A stretch of 64,000 bases of DNA from Fusibacter ferrireducens (GCF_015352425.1 NZ_JADKNH010000002.1:295169-359168), one strand, 5' to 3'. Positions 42,015 through 50,886 are shown, numbered from the stretch's first letter. The notes: a model not told the origin generated them from the sequence alone. Translations and numbers: made by a program.

Positions 42015-42533
42015 CTATTCTATATAAGCGTCTATCCCCAATACACCTATGATACCATTTTCATCATACACTGTAATGCAGATTGTCTGAATCAGTCTAT
42101 GGTTTGTTAAATCCGTATAGGGCTCAGCATAATAGATCCCTTGTGCCATTGCGTTTAGATAAAATGGTCTTTCTCTAAAATCATAATCTTCAGGGAAGGA
42201 TTCTTCGGGATACATATAGAATCTCCCTGTTTGGCTCCCGTAGTATGCATACTGAACTTCAATGTTCTCGTTCAAGGCAAGTTCGGTTAATGCATCTCGT
42301 ATTTCTTCATCAGAAGTTGCCATTGCAATTTGATTAGCACCTGACGTGGCAAGATCTAAAAGTAAATCTGACACTTCTGACGATACATATGAATCCACCC
42401 TATTTTCATCTCCAGAATACACTGACTCATAGAGGTTCACATCACTCTCCACATGAGCTGTCTCCAAAGGCTTATCTACACTTGTGTGAATTGTCATTGC
42501 CACCAAAATTGTTAAAATAATTTTGCTTATCAT
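42015..42533 (-). CDS. Exported stand-alone Cache-like sensor domain (possible remnant)
   Basis: A 172-residue protein with an N-terminal signal or anchor helix and then a Cache-like domain: YGSQTGRFYMYPEES, YDFRERPFYLNAMAQGIYYAEPYTD and the closing strand GIIGVLGIDAYIE. This is the ligand-binding half of chemoreceptors and kinases, but there is no output domain. Either it works alone as an exported binding protein, or it is what remains of a receptor. Remnants nearby (42530-42682 and 45375-45563) support the second view. The ribosome site is AAGGAGAG. Confidence 0.6.
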   Translation of the reverse strand: MISKIILTILVAMTIHTSVDKPLETAHVESDVNLYESVYSGDENRVDSYVSSEVSDLLLDLATSGANQIAMATSDEEIRDALTELALNENIEVQYAYYGSQTGRFYMYPEESFPEDYDFRERPFYLNAMAQGIYYAEPYTDLTNHRLIQTICITVYDENGIIGVLGIDAYIE

Positions 42534-42682
42534 CCGTCTCTCCTTGTCAAAAAATATTTCATAAAGGTCACAGTATCTCCTGCTAAGTCTTCTCTGCTTG
42601 GATAATGAGAAGAGTCCACACCCTTGATGATAAAATTATTCTTTTGATAAAATTGTAATCATGTGTCTTCCGCTTCACTTAT
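42530..42682 (-). pseudogene. Remnant: C-terminal end of a GNAT acetyltransferase
   Basis: In one frame the minus strand reads KISEAEDT, a TGA stop, then LQFYQKNNFIIKGVDSSHYP and SREDLAGDTVTFMKYFLTRR before a final stop. FY-x-K-x-(N/G)-F is the usual last helix-strand of GNAT enzymes. No start or body is present, since the intact GNAT gene ends at 42684. I read it as a decayed fragment whose stop overlaps the start of the Cache gene. Confidence 0.6.
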
Positions 42683-42683
42683 T

Positions 42684-43241
42684 TTATATCAAGTTGTTAT
42701 ACCATTCTTCCTTGAGAATCCCATAGCTGATTGAATCATAATACTCTTGCTCTACTATACGCGCTTTTCTGTAAACCGCTTCTTTCTTAAACCCTAAATG
42801 CTCTGCCAACTTCATCATTCTGTGATTGCCCGACCAAGTGGTAAGTCCCAGCCTAACAAGCTCTGGATGATCTGCAAACACATTATCTATCCAAAGGCTC
42901 AAGGCTTTTTTGCCAATGCCTTTGCCCCAATAGTCTTCATTAAAAATAACAATCCCTATTTCCATCCAGTTGGTCTCTTCTGATTTCCAGTACCAATTGA
43001 CAGTTCCTATGATTTCATCCGTTTGTGCATCTGCAATTATTTTTTTTTGATCCAATGGATTTTGTTCACCTGACTCAAATTTGCTTCTAAGAAGCGCTAT
43101 ATAGTTTTCTAGCCCCTCCAAGGTATCCTTTTTAAAATAAGGTCCATTGAATTTATGAAAAGCTCTATCAGGATGGTTCAACTTAAAATAGGCCTCTAAA
43201 TCTTCTACTTTCAAATCTCTTAAAATAATACTCATCTGCAT
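42684..43241 (-). CDS. GNAT acetyltransferase, RimJ/RimL type
   Basis: A 185-residue acetyltransferase. It starts at the ATG at 43239-43241, 7 nt behind GGAG; the longer frame has no signal. Residues IILRDLKVEDLEAYFKLNH open the fold. EIGIVIFNEDYWGKGIGKKAL gives the acetyl-CoA loop, and GNHRMMKLAEHLGFKKEAVYRKARI is the usual RimJ/L end. It may acetylate a protein N-terminus or a small amine. It stands alone. Confidence 0.87.
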   Translation of the reverse strand: MQMSIILRDLKVEDLEAYFKLNHPDRAFHKFNGPYFKKDTLEGLENYIALLRSKFESGEQNPLDQKKIIADAQTDEIIGTVNWYWKSEETNWMEIGIVIFNEDYWGKGIGKKALSLWIDNVFADHPELVRLGLTTWSGNHRMMKLAEHLGFKKEAVYRKARIVEQEYYDSISYGILKEEWYNNLI

Positions 43242-43369
43242 ATTTCTACTCCATTCTCTCTTTAAGTGATTACTTAAGATTATATCATTTGTATAAACGT
43301 TCTCCAAACGCTATTGATATCGCTGCGTGGTGCATTTGGACAGACTGGTGATGCTTCAAACTTATAGAC

Positions 43370-43406
43370 AAAAAAAGCTGAGTTATGAGATAGATACTCA
43401 CAGCTC
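43370..43406 (-). terminator. Probable terminator downstream of the DUF1304 gene
   Basis: Minus-strand stem of AGC/GCT plus TGAGT/ACTCA with a two-base bulge, followed by T7. It lies about 130 nt after the DUF1304 stop; the sequence between has no other signal I can support. Confidence 0.6.
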
Positions 43407-43537
43407 AACTTTTTTCATATGATTATCAGGTCATAATCACATTGACCTTCAACTATAGAGGATACATTAACTCTCAATGGAATACATTAAGTCGATATGC
43501 TTAGCCCATTAACAGAATTCACGTTACTCTTTTTAAA

Positions 43538-43903
43538 TCACTTAAAAATAAACAGCATAACCGCCACAAATATTGCCGGTAAAGCTTGTTTAAAAAAAAT
43601 AGACTTTGAAGCAGACAATGCGCCAAAAATACCAGCTACAATCACACAGCCCAAAAAGAAAAAGGCGACGTTATATGACCATACGATATCTGTAATAAAG
43701 AGTGACCAAATTAGACCAACAGCTAAAAACCCATTGTATAAGCCTTGATTTGCAGCCATGCTTTTTGTCTGTTCCATAAAACTTGGGGTCGCATCTTTTA
43801 CAATATTCAGCCCCTTCGTCGTCCAAGCAAACATCTCAATCCACAATATGAATAAGTGTTCCAATGCAATTAACAAAACCAATCCTTTTAATACAGCTTG
43901 CAT
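43538..43903 (-). CDS. DUF1304 family membrane protein
   Basis: A 121-residue integral membrane protein with four helices. It fits DUF1304: LIALEHLFILWIEMFAW, the soluble loop with MAANQGLYNGFLAVGLIW, and the ending FGALSASKSIFFKQALPAIF. Function unknown. It lies 24 nt after the DsbA-like gene and is probably co-transcribed with it and the MarR gene. Confidence 0.9.
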   Translation of the reverse strand: MQAVLKGLVLLIALEHLFILWIEMFAWTTKGLNIVKDATPSFMEQTKSMAANQGLYNGFLAVGLIWSLFITDIVWSYNVAFFFLGCVIVAGIFGALSASKSIFFKQALPAIFVAVMLFIFK

Positions 43904-43926
43904 GCCTTGCCTCCTGTGTATGTCGT

Positions 43927-44640
43927 TTAAATATTACATTGTCCATCAATGCAAATACCTTTTGACTCATTATTTGAAGTGCCTGATATTTCCGATTCTA
44001 CCCTGACTTCATCCGTTCTAATCTGCTTTAAACTCTGCAAGAATACAGCTGTGGGTTGCGCACCTGATATGGCATACTTGCCATTGATCACAAAATATGG
44101 CACACCACTTATATTGAGTCTTCTGGCATCGGACTCATCTCTTCGAACAGCATCTCTATACTGATCCGAATTTAAAATTTTCATAGCTTGATCATAATCC
44201 AATCCGACCTCTTTTGCTAAAGAAGCCAAAACTTCATAACTAGATAGATCTTTACCTTCAGTAAAATACGCTCTTAAAAGCCTTTCAGAAAATTTATCCT
44301 GTGTGCCTTCTGCATTGGCATAATGTGCCAATCTATGTGCGTCAAACGTATTCGTCGGTTTCATAGCTTCAAAATCATAAATCAGCCCCATTGATTTGGC
44401 TTGTGCTGCAATTTGTGTGTTATTAGCTTTGGCTTGATTGACTGTAATACCATATTTCTTGGCAATAAGCTCATGAATATTAGCATCATATGATTTGGGT
44501 GCATTGGGATCGAGTTCAAAACTTTTAAATTCAATCTCTATCTCAGATTTAAAATCCAGTTGCTGGATTGCTTCTTCCAGCCTTCTTTTCCCGATATAAC
44601 AAAACGGGCACACATAATCTGACCATACTTCTATTTTCAT
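43927..44640 (-). CDS. DsbA family oxidoreductase (FrnE-like)
   Basis: A 237-residue thioredoxin-fold enzyme with a helical insert. The active site is CPFC in EVWSDYVCPFCYIGKRRLEE; the cis-Pro loop is ISGVPYFVINGKYAISGAQP. The C-terminus adds CIDGQC. Start at the ATG at 44638-44640 behind AAGGAG. No signal peptide, so it acts in the cytosol, like FrnE proteins involved in oxidative or electrophile stress. It is preceded by a MarR-type regulator, which probably controls it. Confidence 0.9.
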   Translation of the reverse strand: MKIEVWSDYVCPFCYIGKRRLEEAIQQLDFKSEIEIEFKSFELDPNAPKSYDANIHELIAKKYGITVNQAKANNTQIAAQAKSMGLIYDFEAMKPTNTFDAHRLAHYANAEGTQDKFSERLLRAYFTEGKDLSSYEVLASLAKEVGLDYDQAMKILNSDQYRDAVRRDESDARRLNISGVPYFVINGKYAISGAQPTAVFLQSLKQIRTDEVRVESEISGTSNNESKGICIDGQCNI

Positions 44641-44691
44641 AATTGATCTCCTTTTGAATTCAATGGACCTCATAATAGGCCACTGAGATGT

Positions 44692-45132
44692 TTAAAGTGA
44701 CTTATCCGATTTTAAATTTATCAATACTTGATCTAGTTGCCTTGTTAACTTTTCAATTTCTTCAGCTTCAATTGTTTTCAGCATTTTATCTAGAAATGTC
44801 ATTTCTATATTCTTAAGCGCCTCTACAATATACATGGCCTCTGGCTTAAGCGAAATGTAAATGCTGCGCTTATCCTCCTTGCAGTAAGTCTTATCGATCA
44901 GCCCCATGTTTTCATATTTGATTAAAATATCCGATAGAGATGATTTCGATATGCCCCATGCAGCCATGATTTCAGTGAAATACATCGGTTGATCTGCTGT
45001 TGAAAGGATATAAAACAAAGGGATATGATTGACCATAACGGGTAGATTCATTGTCCTAATTTTACTTTTGATAAAAGAAACGGATATGGCATTAATTTCA
45101 TTGATTTTACTTAACAAACATGAAGTTTCCAT
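44692..45132 (-). CDS. MarR family transcriptional regulator
   Basis: A 146-residue winged-helix regulator. FTEIMAAWGISKSSLSDILIKYENMGLI is the DNA-binding region and CKEDKRSIYISLKPEA the wing. Cys residues at the N-terminus (TSCLL) and in the wing (YCKED) could sense thiol stress. I start at the ATG at 45130-45132 behind GGAGG. It leads the DsbA-like and DUF1304 genes. A palindrome lies at its own transcription start, so autorepression is likely. Confidence 0.9.
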   Translation of the reverse strand: METSCLLSKINEINAISVSFIKSKIRTMNLPVMVNHIPLFYILSTADQPMYFTEIMAAWGISKSSLSDILIKYENMGLIDKTYCKEDKRSIYISLKPEAMYIVEALKNIEMTFLDKMLKTIEAEEIEKLTRQLDQVLINLKSDKSL

Positions 45133-45148
45133 AAAAGCCTCCATTTAT

Positions 45149-45164
45149 TTCGTCCGTGTACGAA
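45149..45164. promoter_or_regulatory. Probable MarR operator
   Basis: TTCGT-N6-ACGAA, a palindrome placed directly after the -10 box of the MarR-DsbA operon, over the expected transcription start. Confidence 0.75.
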
Positions 45165-45167
45165 CTA

Positions 45168-45196
45168 ATATTACCACATGTTTGTAACGATGTCAA
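45168..45196 (-). promoter_or_regulatory. Promoter of the MarR-DsbA-DUF1304 operon
   Basis: Minus-strand TTGACA (45191-45196), 17 nt, TAATAT (45168-45173), followed by the TTCGT-N6-ACGAA palindrome. Confidence 0.82.
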
Positions 45197-45315
45197 ATCT
45201 ATCGTCATTTCATTTTTACTTTTAAAGGCTAAAATCTCATAGAAGTCACAATTATATGCGGCTGATTGCCTCAATGAAAATCCCTGTCAAACATCGTATG
45301 TTTCCAATTTTTTTG

Positions 45316-45361
45316 TTAAAAAACACAGCAATCTCTCGCCAATAGAGCTCACTGTGTTTTT
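45316..45361 (-). terminator. Bidirectional terminator downstream of the AlaX gene
   Basis: Stem AAAAACACAG/CTGTGTTTTT (45319-45328 with 45352-45361) with an inner CTCT/AGAG stem and T-rich flanks on both sides. Confidence 0.8.
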
Positions 45362-45374
45362 AAATTCATATCTA

Positions 45375-45563
45375 TCATGGTGTAAAAGTCCCAAGCCATA
45401 ATCCAGTTTCATTGGATAAAAGTTGTGACTGAGTTTCATTTTGTCTGATAATATGGTCTTTTACTTTTGTCTTTGAAATCTCATAGACAATCCCCGATGA
45501 AGCAAGCAATGAAACTATAATAATTGGAATCAATATAACTAAAATTTTAGTTCTGCGTTTTGA
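45375..45563 (-). pseudogene. Remnant: N-terminal end of a methyl-accepting chemotaxis protein
   Basis: In the frame one base away from the AlaX gene the minus strand reads SKRRTKILVILIPIIIVSLL, then ASSGIVYEISKTKVKDHIIR and QNETQSQLLSNETGLWLG before a stop. A basic start, one long membrane helix and an extracytoplasmic helix is exactly how dCache chemoreceptors begin. There is no start codon ahead and nothing of the rest. The fragment runs into the last codons of AlaX, which suggests a deletion joint at this point. Confidence 0.6.
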
Positions 45564-46197
45564 GCAGAATCTCTATGCGCTCTTTACCTTTTCCAGTGTT
45601 GCTTCTCTTAAATCGAACGGCTCCAATTTCGCCTGTCCGCTTGATGTGCGTGCCACCACATGGCACTTTTGCAAAACCATCTATACGCCAATAGCGAACT
45701 TCATTTTGAACATCGCTAAAATTACTCTCTATTTCCAAATTTGCTTCTACTAATTGAGCAAACGCCCGATTGAGCTCAGGAAATACGCTATTGATATTGC
45801 CGTCCCAATAGAAATCAACTCTGGCTTTATCTTCACTGATGTTAGCACCTATTTTTTCAGGATGGTTATAATTTTGATAAACCCATTCCAGAACAAGTTC
45901 TGCCGCAAAATGAAGCTTCATCAATTTGTACCTCTTGTCCCAGTCAATTTCAGTATGTACTAGGTCACCCACTTTAAGGCCATGATCTTTGGCGAGTTTA
46001 TAGTAGATTTCCTTGTCTTCTTTTCTGGCCTCCAATACCTCTAAGCCATTGATGGTCCCTGAATCTGATTGTTGTCCCCCTGAAAAGGCAAATAGAATCG
46101 TCTCTTTCAAAGTAATGATATCGTCTTGAACAGATGTCACAGTTGTCTCTAATTGCTCTAAATAGGGGTCTTCCCAAAATTTCTTTACACAAGCCAC
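45547..46197 (-). CDS. AlaX-type alanyl-tRNA editing protein
   Basis: A 216-residue stand-alone editing enzyme related to the editing domain of alanyl-tRNA synthetase. It hydrolyses mischarged tRNA(Ala). The N-terminal barrel (FAFSGGQQSDSGTINGLEV) and the CGGTHIK motif (Cys180, His184), which bind zinc, are clear. The first zinc motif is HFAAE (His96, Glu100) where HxxxH is usual, so one ligand is Glu. The start is a GTG (46195-46197) behind GAGGTGG. A single gene. Confidence 0.88.
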   Translation of the reverse strand: MACVKKFWEDPYLEQLETTVTSVQDDIITLKETILFAFSGGQQSDSGTINGLEVLEARKEDKEIYYKLAKDHGLKVGDLVHTEIDWDKRYKLMKLHFAAELVLEWVYQNYNHPEKIGANISEDKARVDFYWDGNINSVFPELNRAFAQLVEANLEIESNFSDVQNEVRYWRIDGFAKVPCGGTHIKRTGEIGAVRFKRSNTGKGKERIEILLKTQN

Positions 46198-46285
46198 ATT
46201 ACCACCTCTTTCATTTAATAGTCAATTTTTAATGAAACTAATCATTTCAGGCCCTTCTCAATTTTCAACTCAAGCTCACATGAAG

Positions 46286-46384
46286 TCATAATTTTCTGGA
46301 CAATGAGTTTTCAATTCGTTTATGTAACGCATAAGCAGCCTCTGTTTTACCACTGCCAAAGGAACCATTAATCCAAATAATCAC
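46286..46384 (-). pseudogene. Remnant: N-terminal P-loop segment of a TmrB-like AAA ATPase
   Basis: The minus strand encodes VIIWINGSFGSGKTEAAYAL, then HKRIENSLSRKL and a stop, 32 codons in all from a GTG at 46382-46384. (M)IIWINGxFGxGKT is the opening of a family of TmrB/shikimate-kinase-like ATPases of about 180 residues. Only the start survives. The gap 46202-46588 otherwise holds A/T-rich sequence and the terminator of the next gene. Confidence 0.7.
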
Positions 46385-46471
46385 GTCAAGACCAACCTTC
46401 TATTTATTTTGATACCACCTCTTTTATTATAACAATTCAAGCTCCCACAATATACCTCTTTTCACAAAAAG

Positions 46472-46536
46472 AAACCTATCCTTAATAAATGAAATCATAC
46501 ATCTTGAACTCACTTAAACTCGGATAGGTTTTTTAC
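46472..46536 (-). terminator. Terminator of the LysM phosphatase gene
   Basis: Stem AAACCTATCC/GGATAGGTTT (46472-46481 with 46522-46531) with a 40-nt loop and T-rich flanks on both strands, 53 nt after the stop codon. Confidence 0.65.
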
Positions 46537-46588
46537 AAACTGTAGATCATGGCTAGAAGTGTCAAATTATCAGATTTATTTTACACCC

Positions 46589-49267
46589 TTAATTCGGAAT
46601 AACAAGGCTTTGTCCGACTTGAATTAAATTAGGGTTCTTAATATTCCCTATATTGGATTTCAAAATGGCTTCCACAGTTGTGCCATATTTTTTAGCGATC
46701 TTCCAAAGTGCATCCCCAGGCACAACGATGTACGTCAATTGACTATTTTTTAAATTGGTCACAGTCGCTTTTGAAATACCAAATTGATCCACAATATATG
46801 GCTTGCCTTCATTTTTACTTTGATCAATTTCGTAGACAACTGCTGTCAGTTGATCCGCATCAACAGTGATGCCTACAAAGTTTTGAATTTGACTGCGCAC
46901 AGGTCGGCTTGAGTCACTTGCATCAGGACCATAAGTTGCCGCGTGATTTTCATCTGCCAATGCAAACAAATCATAATAAGTTGAGTCCATCTCTTTATTT
47001 CTATAATAAACTTTCGGTCCCGCTGTTGCTGGAATCATATAAATTGTGCCCTCTGGTTGATTATAATAATCAATTGATTGTCCATTCAAATTTTTCTTGC
47101 TTATAGATGCTGCGACTGCTTTGCCATCAGCAATGGGTTGTGTTCTCGCATAAATATGATCATGTCCCTGCAATACAAAGTCCACATCTAAACTTGCTAA
47201 CAATGGCGCAATCAAAGTTCTCACACCATTATCGCCCATAATATCATCATCAGATGCATGATTGGAAGTTGTGTAAGGCCCTTTGTGCATAATCAATATG
47301 ATCCATTTAGCGCCTGCTTTTTTTGCTGCACTAGCATCTGCTTTCAACCAATCAACTTGTGCTGGTGTCAAATCTGCAAATTCTTTTGAATCTTCATTCG
47401 TATTTAGGACGATAAAATGTGTCCCTGCATAATCTACAGAATAATACGCACCCGTTTCTGTTGATGCACCTACTGGTGAAGGGACATTAAAATGCTCAAT
47501 AAACGCATTTTTCTGCTCTTCGTGGTTCCCAGCCGCTGGCAAAATGGTCGTATTCATAAAATTGTCTTTAGAATACTTGAACATATTATCCCACTGCGTT
47601 TCATTTAATCCAGTGTCTACAATATCCCCATTAATTGCAATGAATTTTGCGTCTTCAATGGTTTCAAATGCCTTTTTAATGGTCTCTCCCGATAAAATAC
47701 ATTCATCTTCAGATTTTGCCTGAGTATCCGCAATATCTATAAATGTAAATGCACCCGTGGTGTTAGCAGTCTCAAAAGTTCCTATATCACTCCACAAATT
47801 AAGCGATTCATCGCCTACCCTATAAGCGTAAGTCGTACCTGCTTTGAGTCCAGTGGCATTTGCCTTATGAACAACGGCCATTGGAAAATTAGGCGCATGA
47901 GTAGAAACGGTGTAATTGCCTTTAAATTTTAATGCCTTTTCAAAATTAGGATGCTCATTTGTTTGCTCTACTACTTGTACATCACTGTTTGCAGACGCCA
48001 AAGTCGTGTACCATGTGAAACCTCTCGCGCTCGTTGTATCTCCGAAAAAGGTCACTGCCACTTTTTGAACGTCACCTTTAACAGCACTAGGATCAGGTAC
48101 AATAATTTCTTTCTCTCCTGCCGAAGCACTGGACAAAGCTTTCATGGACATTTCAAACCAAAGATCTGAACTATCACCACCATCTTGATGCACTTCAACT
48201 GCTATGGTATTTTTGCCATCTCTCAATGCCGAAACTGGAATTTTAATCGTTTCTTCCTTAGGTTTAAATTTAGCAGGTGTTACATATTCAATATTGACAT
48301 CATCGGCAATGCCTCTACGAAATAATTCTTTTCCATTAACATAGACCACTGCACCGTCATCCACATGAATATAAGTTTCGAGTTCAGCGTAGCCAGATAT
48401 CACGCCTGCATCAATTGTTTTTCTAAAATAAGTGGTCATGTGCTTATTTTCTGCATCACTACCGTAGTCAACTTGAGTTGCAAGCGGTAAAGTAGGGTCT
48501 GTTTCTGAAAAATCATCCCCATATCCCAATGGCGCTTTTCCCTTTTTCCAAGACGAGTCATCATAATTTTCAGAAATCCAGTCTTTGCCTAAAGCCTTAC
48601 CTGTATCTAAATACTGCCACTCTGCATCTTTTTTCAAAATCGTTTTATCTGCTTGAATACCTTTCATAGACATTTCAAACCAAAGATCAGAGCTATCGCC
48701 ACCGTCTTGATGTACTTCAACAGCAACGGTATTCACGCCATTATTGAAAAGTGAAATTGGAAGTGTCAAGGTTTCTTCTTTAGGTTTAAATTTACCAGGT
48801 GTGCTATAGACTACTTTTTCTGAATCCTTTATGCCACGTCTAAAGGCTTCTACCCCATTCACATAAACCACAGCAGCATCATCCACATGTATATAGACTT
48901 CCACAGCAGCATATTTTTCAATTTGATCAATGTTTGCAATCCCTCTAAAATAAGTGGTCATGTACTTTGATTCTGCATTATCGCCAAAACTCACTTTTGT
49001 CTCAAGGGGTAAAGTTGGATCTGTTTCTGAAAAATCATCGCCATATCCCAGTGGCGCTTTTCCCACTTTCCAAGAAGTGTCATCAAAATTTATATCTCGC
49101 CAGGTAGTGCCTAAGTCTATACCGTTATCAAGGTATTTCCAATCCGCATCTTTCTTGATAAATACACTGCTGTCTTCAGTTGCCATCACAATGTTGTTCA
49201 CCCCAAATGTGCCCACTGCAACCATTATAACAAGGCACAATGCTACAATCTTTCTCCATAAATTCAT
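46589..49267 (-). CDS. Secreted purple-acid-phosphatase-like metallophosphoesterase with tandem N-terminal modules and a LysM domain
   Basis: An 892-residue exported enzyme. I start at the ATG at 49265-49267 behind AAAGGAG, giving a signal peptide (MNLWRKIVALCLVIMVAVG). Two copies of a 180-residue module follow (W-x-YLD-x-G ... PLGYGDDFSETDPTLPL), probably carbohydrate- or wall-binding. A fibronectin-like domain (about 400-510) leads to a calcineurin-like catalytic domain: DIADTQ, INGDIVDTG, GNHEE, IMHKGPY and GHDHIYARTQ bind two metals. The C-terminus is one LysM domain (YIVVPGDALWKIAKKYGTT) that holds the protein on peptidoglycan. It likely frees phosphate outside the cell. The tandem module is not one I can name. 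Confidence 0.88.
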   Translation of the reverse strand: MNLWRKIVALCLVIMVAVGTFGVNNIVMATEDSSVFIKKDADWKYLDNGIDLGTTWRDINFDDTSWKVGKAPLGYGDDFSETDPTLPLETKVSFGDNAESKYMTTYFRGIANIDQIEKYAAVEVYIHVDDAAVVYVNGVEAFRRGIKDSEKVVYSTPGKFKPKEETLTLPISLFNNGVNTVAVEVHQDGGDSSDLWFEMSMKGIQADKTILKKDAEWQYLDTGKALGKDWISENYDDSSWKKGKAPLGYGDDFSETDPTLPLATQVDYGSDAENKHMTTYFRKTIDAGVISGYAELETYIHVDDGAVVYVNGKELFRRGIADDVNIEYVTPAKFKPKEETIKIPVSALRDGKNTIAVEVHQDGGDSSDLWFEMSMKALSSASAGEKEIIVPDPSAVKGDVQKVAVTFFGDTTSARGFTWYTTLASANSDVQVVEQTNEHPNFEKALKFKGNYTVSTHAPNFPMAVVHKANATGLKAGTTYAYRVGDESLNLWSDIGTFETANTTGAFTFIDIADTQAKSEDECILSGETIKKAFETIEDAKFIAINGDIVDTGLNETQWDNMFKYSKDNFMNTTILPAAGNHEEQKNAFIEHFNVPSPVGASTETGAYYSVDYAGTHFIVLNTNEDSKEFADLTPAQVDWLKADASAAKKAGAKWIILIMHKGPYTTSNHASDDDIMGDNGVRTLIAPLLASLDVDFVLQGHDHIYARTQPIADGKAVAASISKKNLNGQSIDYYNQPEGTIYMIPATAGPKVYYRNKEMDSTYYDLFALADENHAATYGPDASDSSRPVRSQIQNFVGITVDADQLTAVVYEIDQSKNEGKPYIVDQFGISKATVTNLKNSQLTYIVVPGDALWKIAKKYGTTVEAILKSNIGNIKNPNLIQVGQSLVIPN

Positions 49268-49278
49268 ACAATTCTCCT

Positions 49279-49295
49279 TTGTATACGTTATACAA
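49279..49295. promoter_or_regulatory. Palindrome at the start of the LysM phosphatase transcript
   Basis: TTGTATA-N3-TATACAA, a perfect 7-bp inverted repeat between the -10-like TATAAT (minus strand, 49298-49303) and the ribosome site. It is a good candidate operator. Upstream, TTTACA and CTTACA at 11-bp spacing (49335-49351) recall PhoP boxes, but weakly. Confidence 0.55.
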
Positions 49296-49419
49296 GGATT
49301 ATAGAATAATAACGGCAAAAAAGTATTAGGTTAATGTAAAGACTCTGTAAGTTTATGGCTTATGTTGCCCTCTTTATGGGTATAAGATGAGATAACTTCT
49401 CATTTAGAAGGGAGATTAT

Positions 49420-50763
49420 ATGACTGATGTCGATTTGACACAAGGTGCCATTATTTCACATGTGAAAAGGATTGCTATCCCTGCAAGTGTTGGGATGCTC
49501 TTTAATACACTTTTTAATGTTGTTGATACGTATTATGCCGGCAAACTCAGTACAGATGCACTTGCAGGCATGACCATTTCATTTCCTATTTTTTTCATTA
49601 TCATTGCGCTCAGTTCAGGTATTGGCAGTGGTGCCACGGCTCTAAATGCCATTGCTTTAGGTGAAAAAAACAAAAAATATTTTCACAGCTTGAGCTATAA
49701 TGCAGTGTTCTTTGGTTTATTTTTAGCCGTATTAATTGCTCTGGCATCGCCTTTAATGGTGCCTTTTCTCTTTGAGCTTTCTGGTGCCACTGGCCTCTCC
49801 AAAGCACTTGGCATACAGTATACAAATGTCATCTTCTGGGGGTCTATTTTTTTCATTCTCAATTCAGTACTCAACGCCATGTTAAATGCTCAAGGAGACA
49901 CCAAATCCTATCGCAATTTTCTCATCATTGGTTTCTTCATGAATTTAATTCTAGATCCGCTCTTCATCTTTGGGTGGTTCGGTCTGCCACAACTTGGCAC
50001 AATTGGTGTTGCACTTGCCACCGTTATCATACAAGTATTTGGAACACTTTATATGCTCTATCGCCTTAATAAAAGCCCCACATTTGAACTTCAAGCATTC
50101 AAAAATGCGCATTTTAATCTTGAAGTCATGTTTCAATTGTTTAAGCAAGGCTTTCCAGCAAGTCTCAATATGATGACAATTGCTCTAGGTGTTTTTGTAA
50201 TCAACTTCTATGTCTTAAAATATGCAGGTTCAGTGACCATTGCCGCATATGGTGCTGCAATGCGCGTTGAACAACTTATACTATTGCCAGCGCTTGGTCT
50301 CAATATTGCTACTTTAACAATAGTAGGACAAAACTTCGGCGCTAAAAATTTTGAACGGATCTTTGAAACTAAGCAAAAAACGCTTCGAATTGGCATTGGT
50401 ATGATGGTCTTTGGTGCACTTTTAATATATCCACTTGCACCCCATATTATTAGCCTCTTTAATAATGACCAAGCTGTTATCATGGCTGGCACCCATTATC
50501 TTCGAATTGAAGCTTTTGCATTGCCAACTTATATTATTTTAAATATCTTGATTTCCGCTTTACAGGGCATAAAAAAACCAAATTTTGCAATATACATTGG
50601 CATCTACAGACAAATATTCATTCCAATTACACTCTTTTACTTTCTTGGCACAGTTCTAGATATGGGCATTACAGGTGTATGGTGGGGCATTGTACTCAAC
50701 AATTGGAGTGCTACTATCATCGCCTACTTCTATACAAAACGTGTAATGAAAAGCTTAGGCTAG
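49420..50763 (+). CDS. MATE family efflux transporter
   Basis: A 447-residue plus-strand multidrug/metabolite exporter with 12 hydrophobic segments. The two halves repeat the MATE pattern: AIPASVGMLFNTLFNVVDTYYAG and FPASLNMMTIALGVFVINFYVLK. It is probably driven by sodium or protons. The ribosome site is AAGGGAG, 7 nt before the ATG. Divergent from the phosphatase gene with 152 bp between. Substrate unknown. Confidence 0.93.
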   Translation: MTDVDLTQGAIISHVKRIAIPASVGMLFNTLFNVVDTYYAGKLSTDALAGMTISFPIFFIIIALSSGIGSGATALNAIALGEKNKKYFHSLSYNAVFFGLFLAVLIALASPLMVPFLFELSGATGLSKALGIQYTNVIFWGSIFFILNSVLNAMLNAQGDTKSYRNFLIIGFFMNLILDPLFIFGWFGLPQLGTIGVALATVIIQVFGTLYMLYRLNKSPTFELQAFKNAHFNLEVMFQLFKQGFPASLNMMTIALGVFVINFYVLKYAGSVTIAAYGAAMRVEQLILLPALGLNIATLTIVGQNFGAKNFERIFETKQKTLRIGIGMMVFGALLIYPLAPHIISLFNNDQAVIMAGTHYLRIEAFALPTYIILNILISALQGIKKPNFAIYIGIYRQIFIPITLFYFLGTVLDMGITGVWWGIVLNNWSATIIAYFYTKRVMKSLG

Positions 50764-50806
50764 CTTCTATCAACTCTCCTTACGCGCATATACGGATTAT
50801 ATGCAC

Positions 50807-50859
50807 AAAAGGCATACCTCAGTGTGAATATACTCCTACTGGGATACGCCTTTTTTTTT
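50807..50859. terminator. Bidirectional terminator between the MATE and BCCT genes
   Basis: A 16-bp stem with G-U pairs (50807-50822 with 50839-50854), A4 before it and T9 after it. It can serve the convergent MATE (plus) and BCCT (minus) transcripts. Confidence 0.82.
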
Positions 50860-50886
50860 ATAAAATAAAGTTTTCATATCAAGTTA

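Noticed and set aside
49335-49351. PhoP boxes upstream of the phosphatase
   Set aside because: Only two of the four expected TTAACA-like boxes are seen and their distance from the -10 is not convincing.
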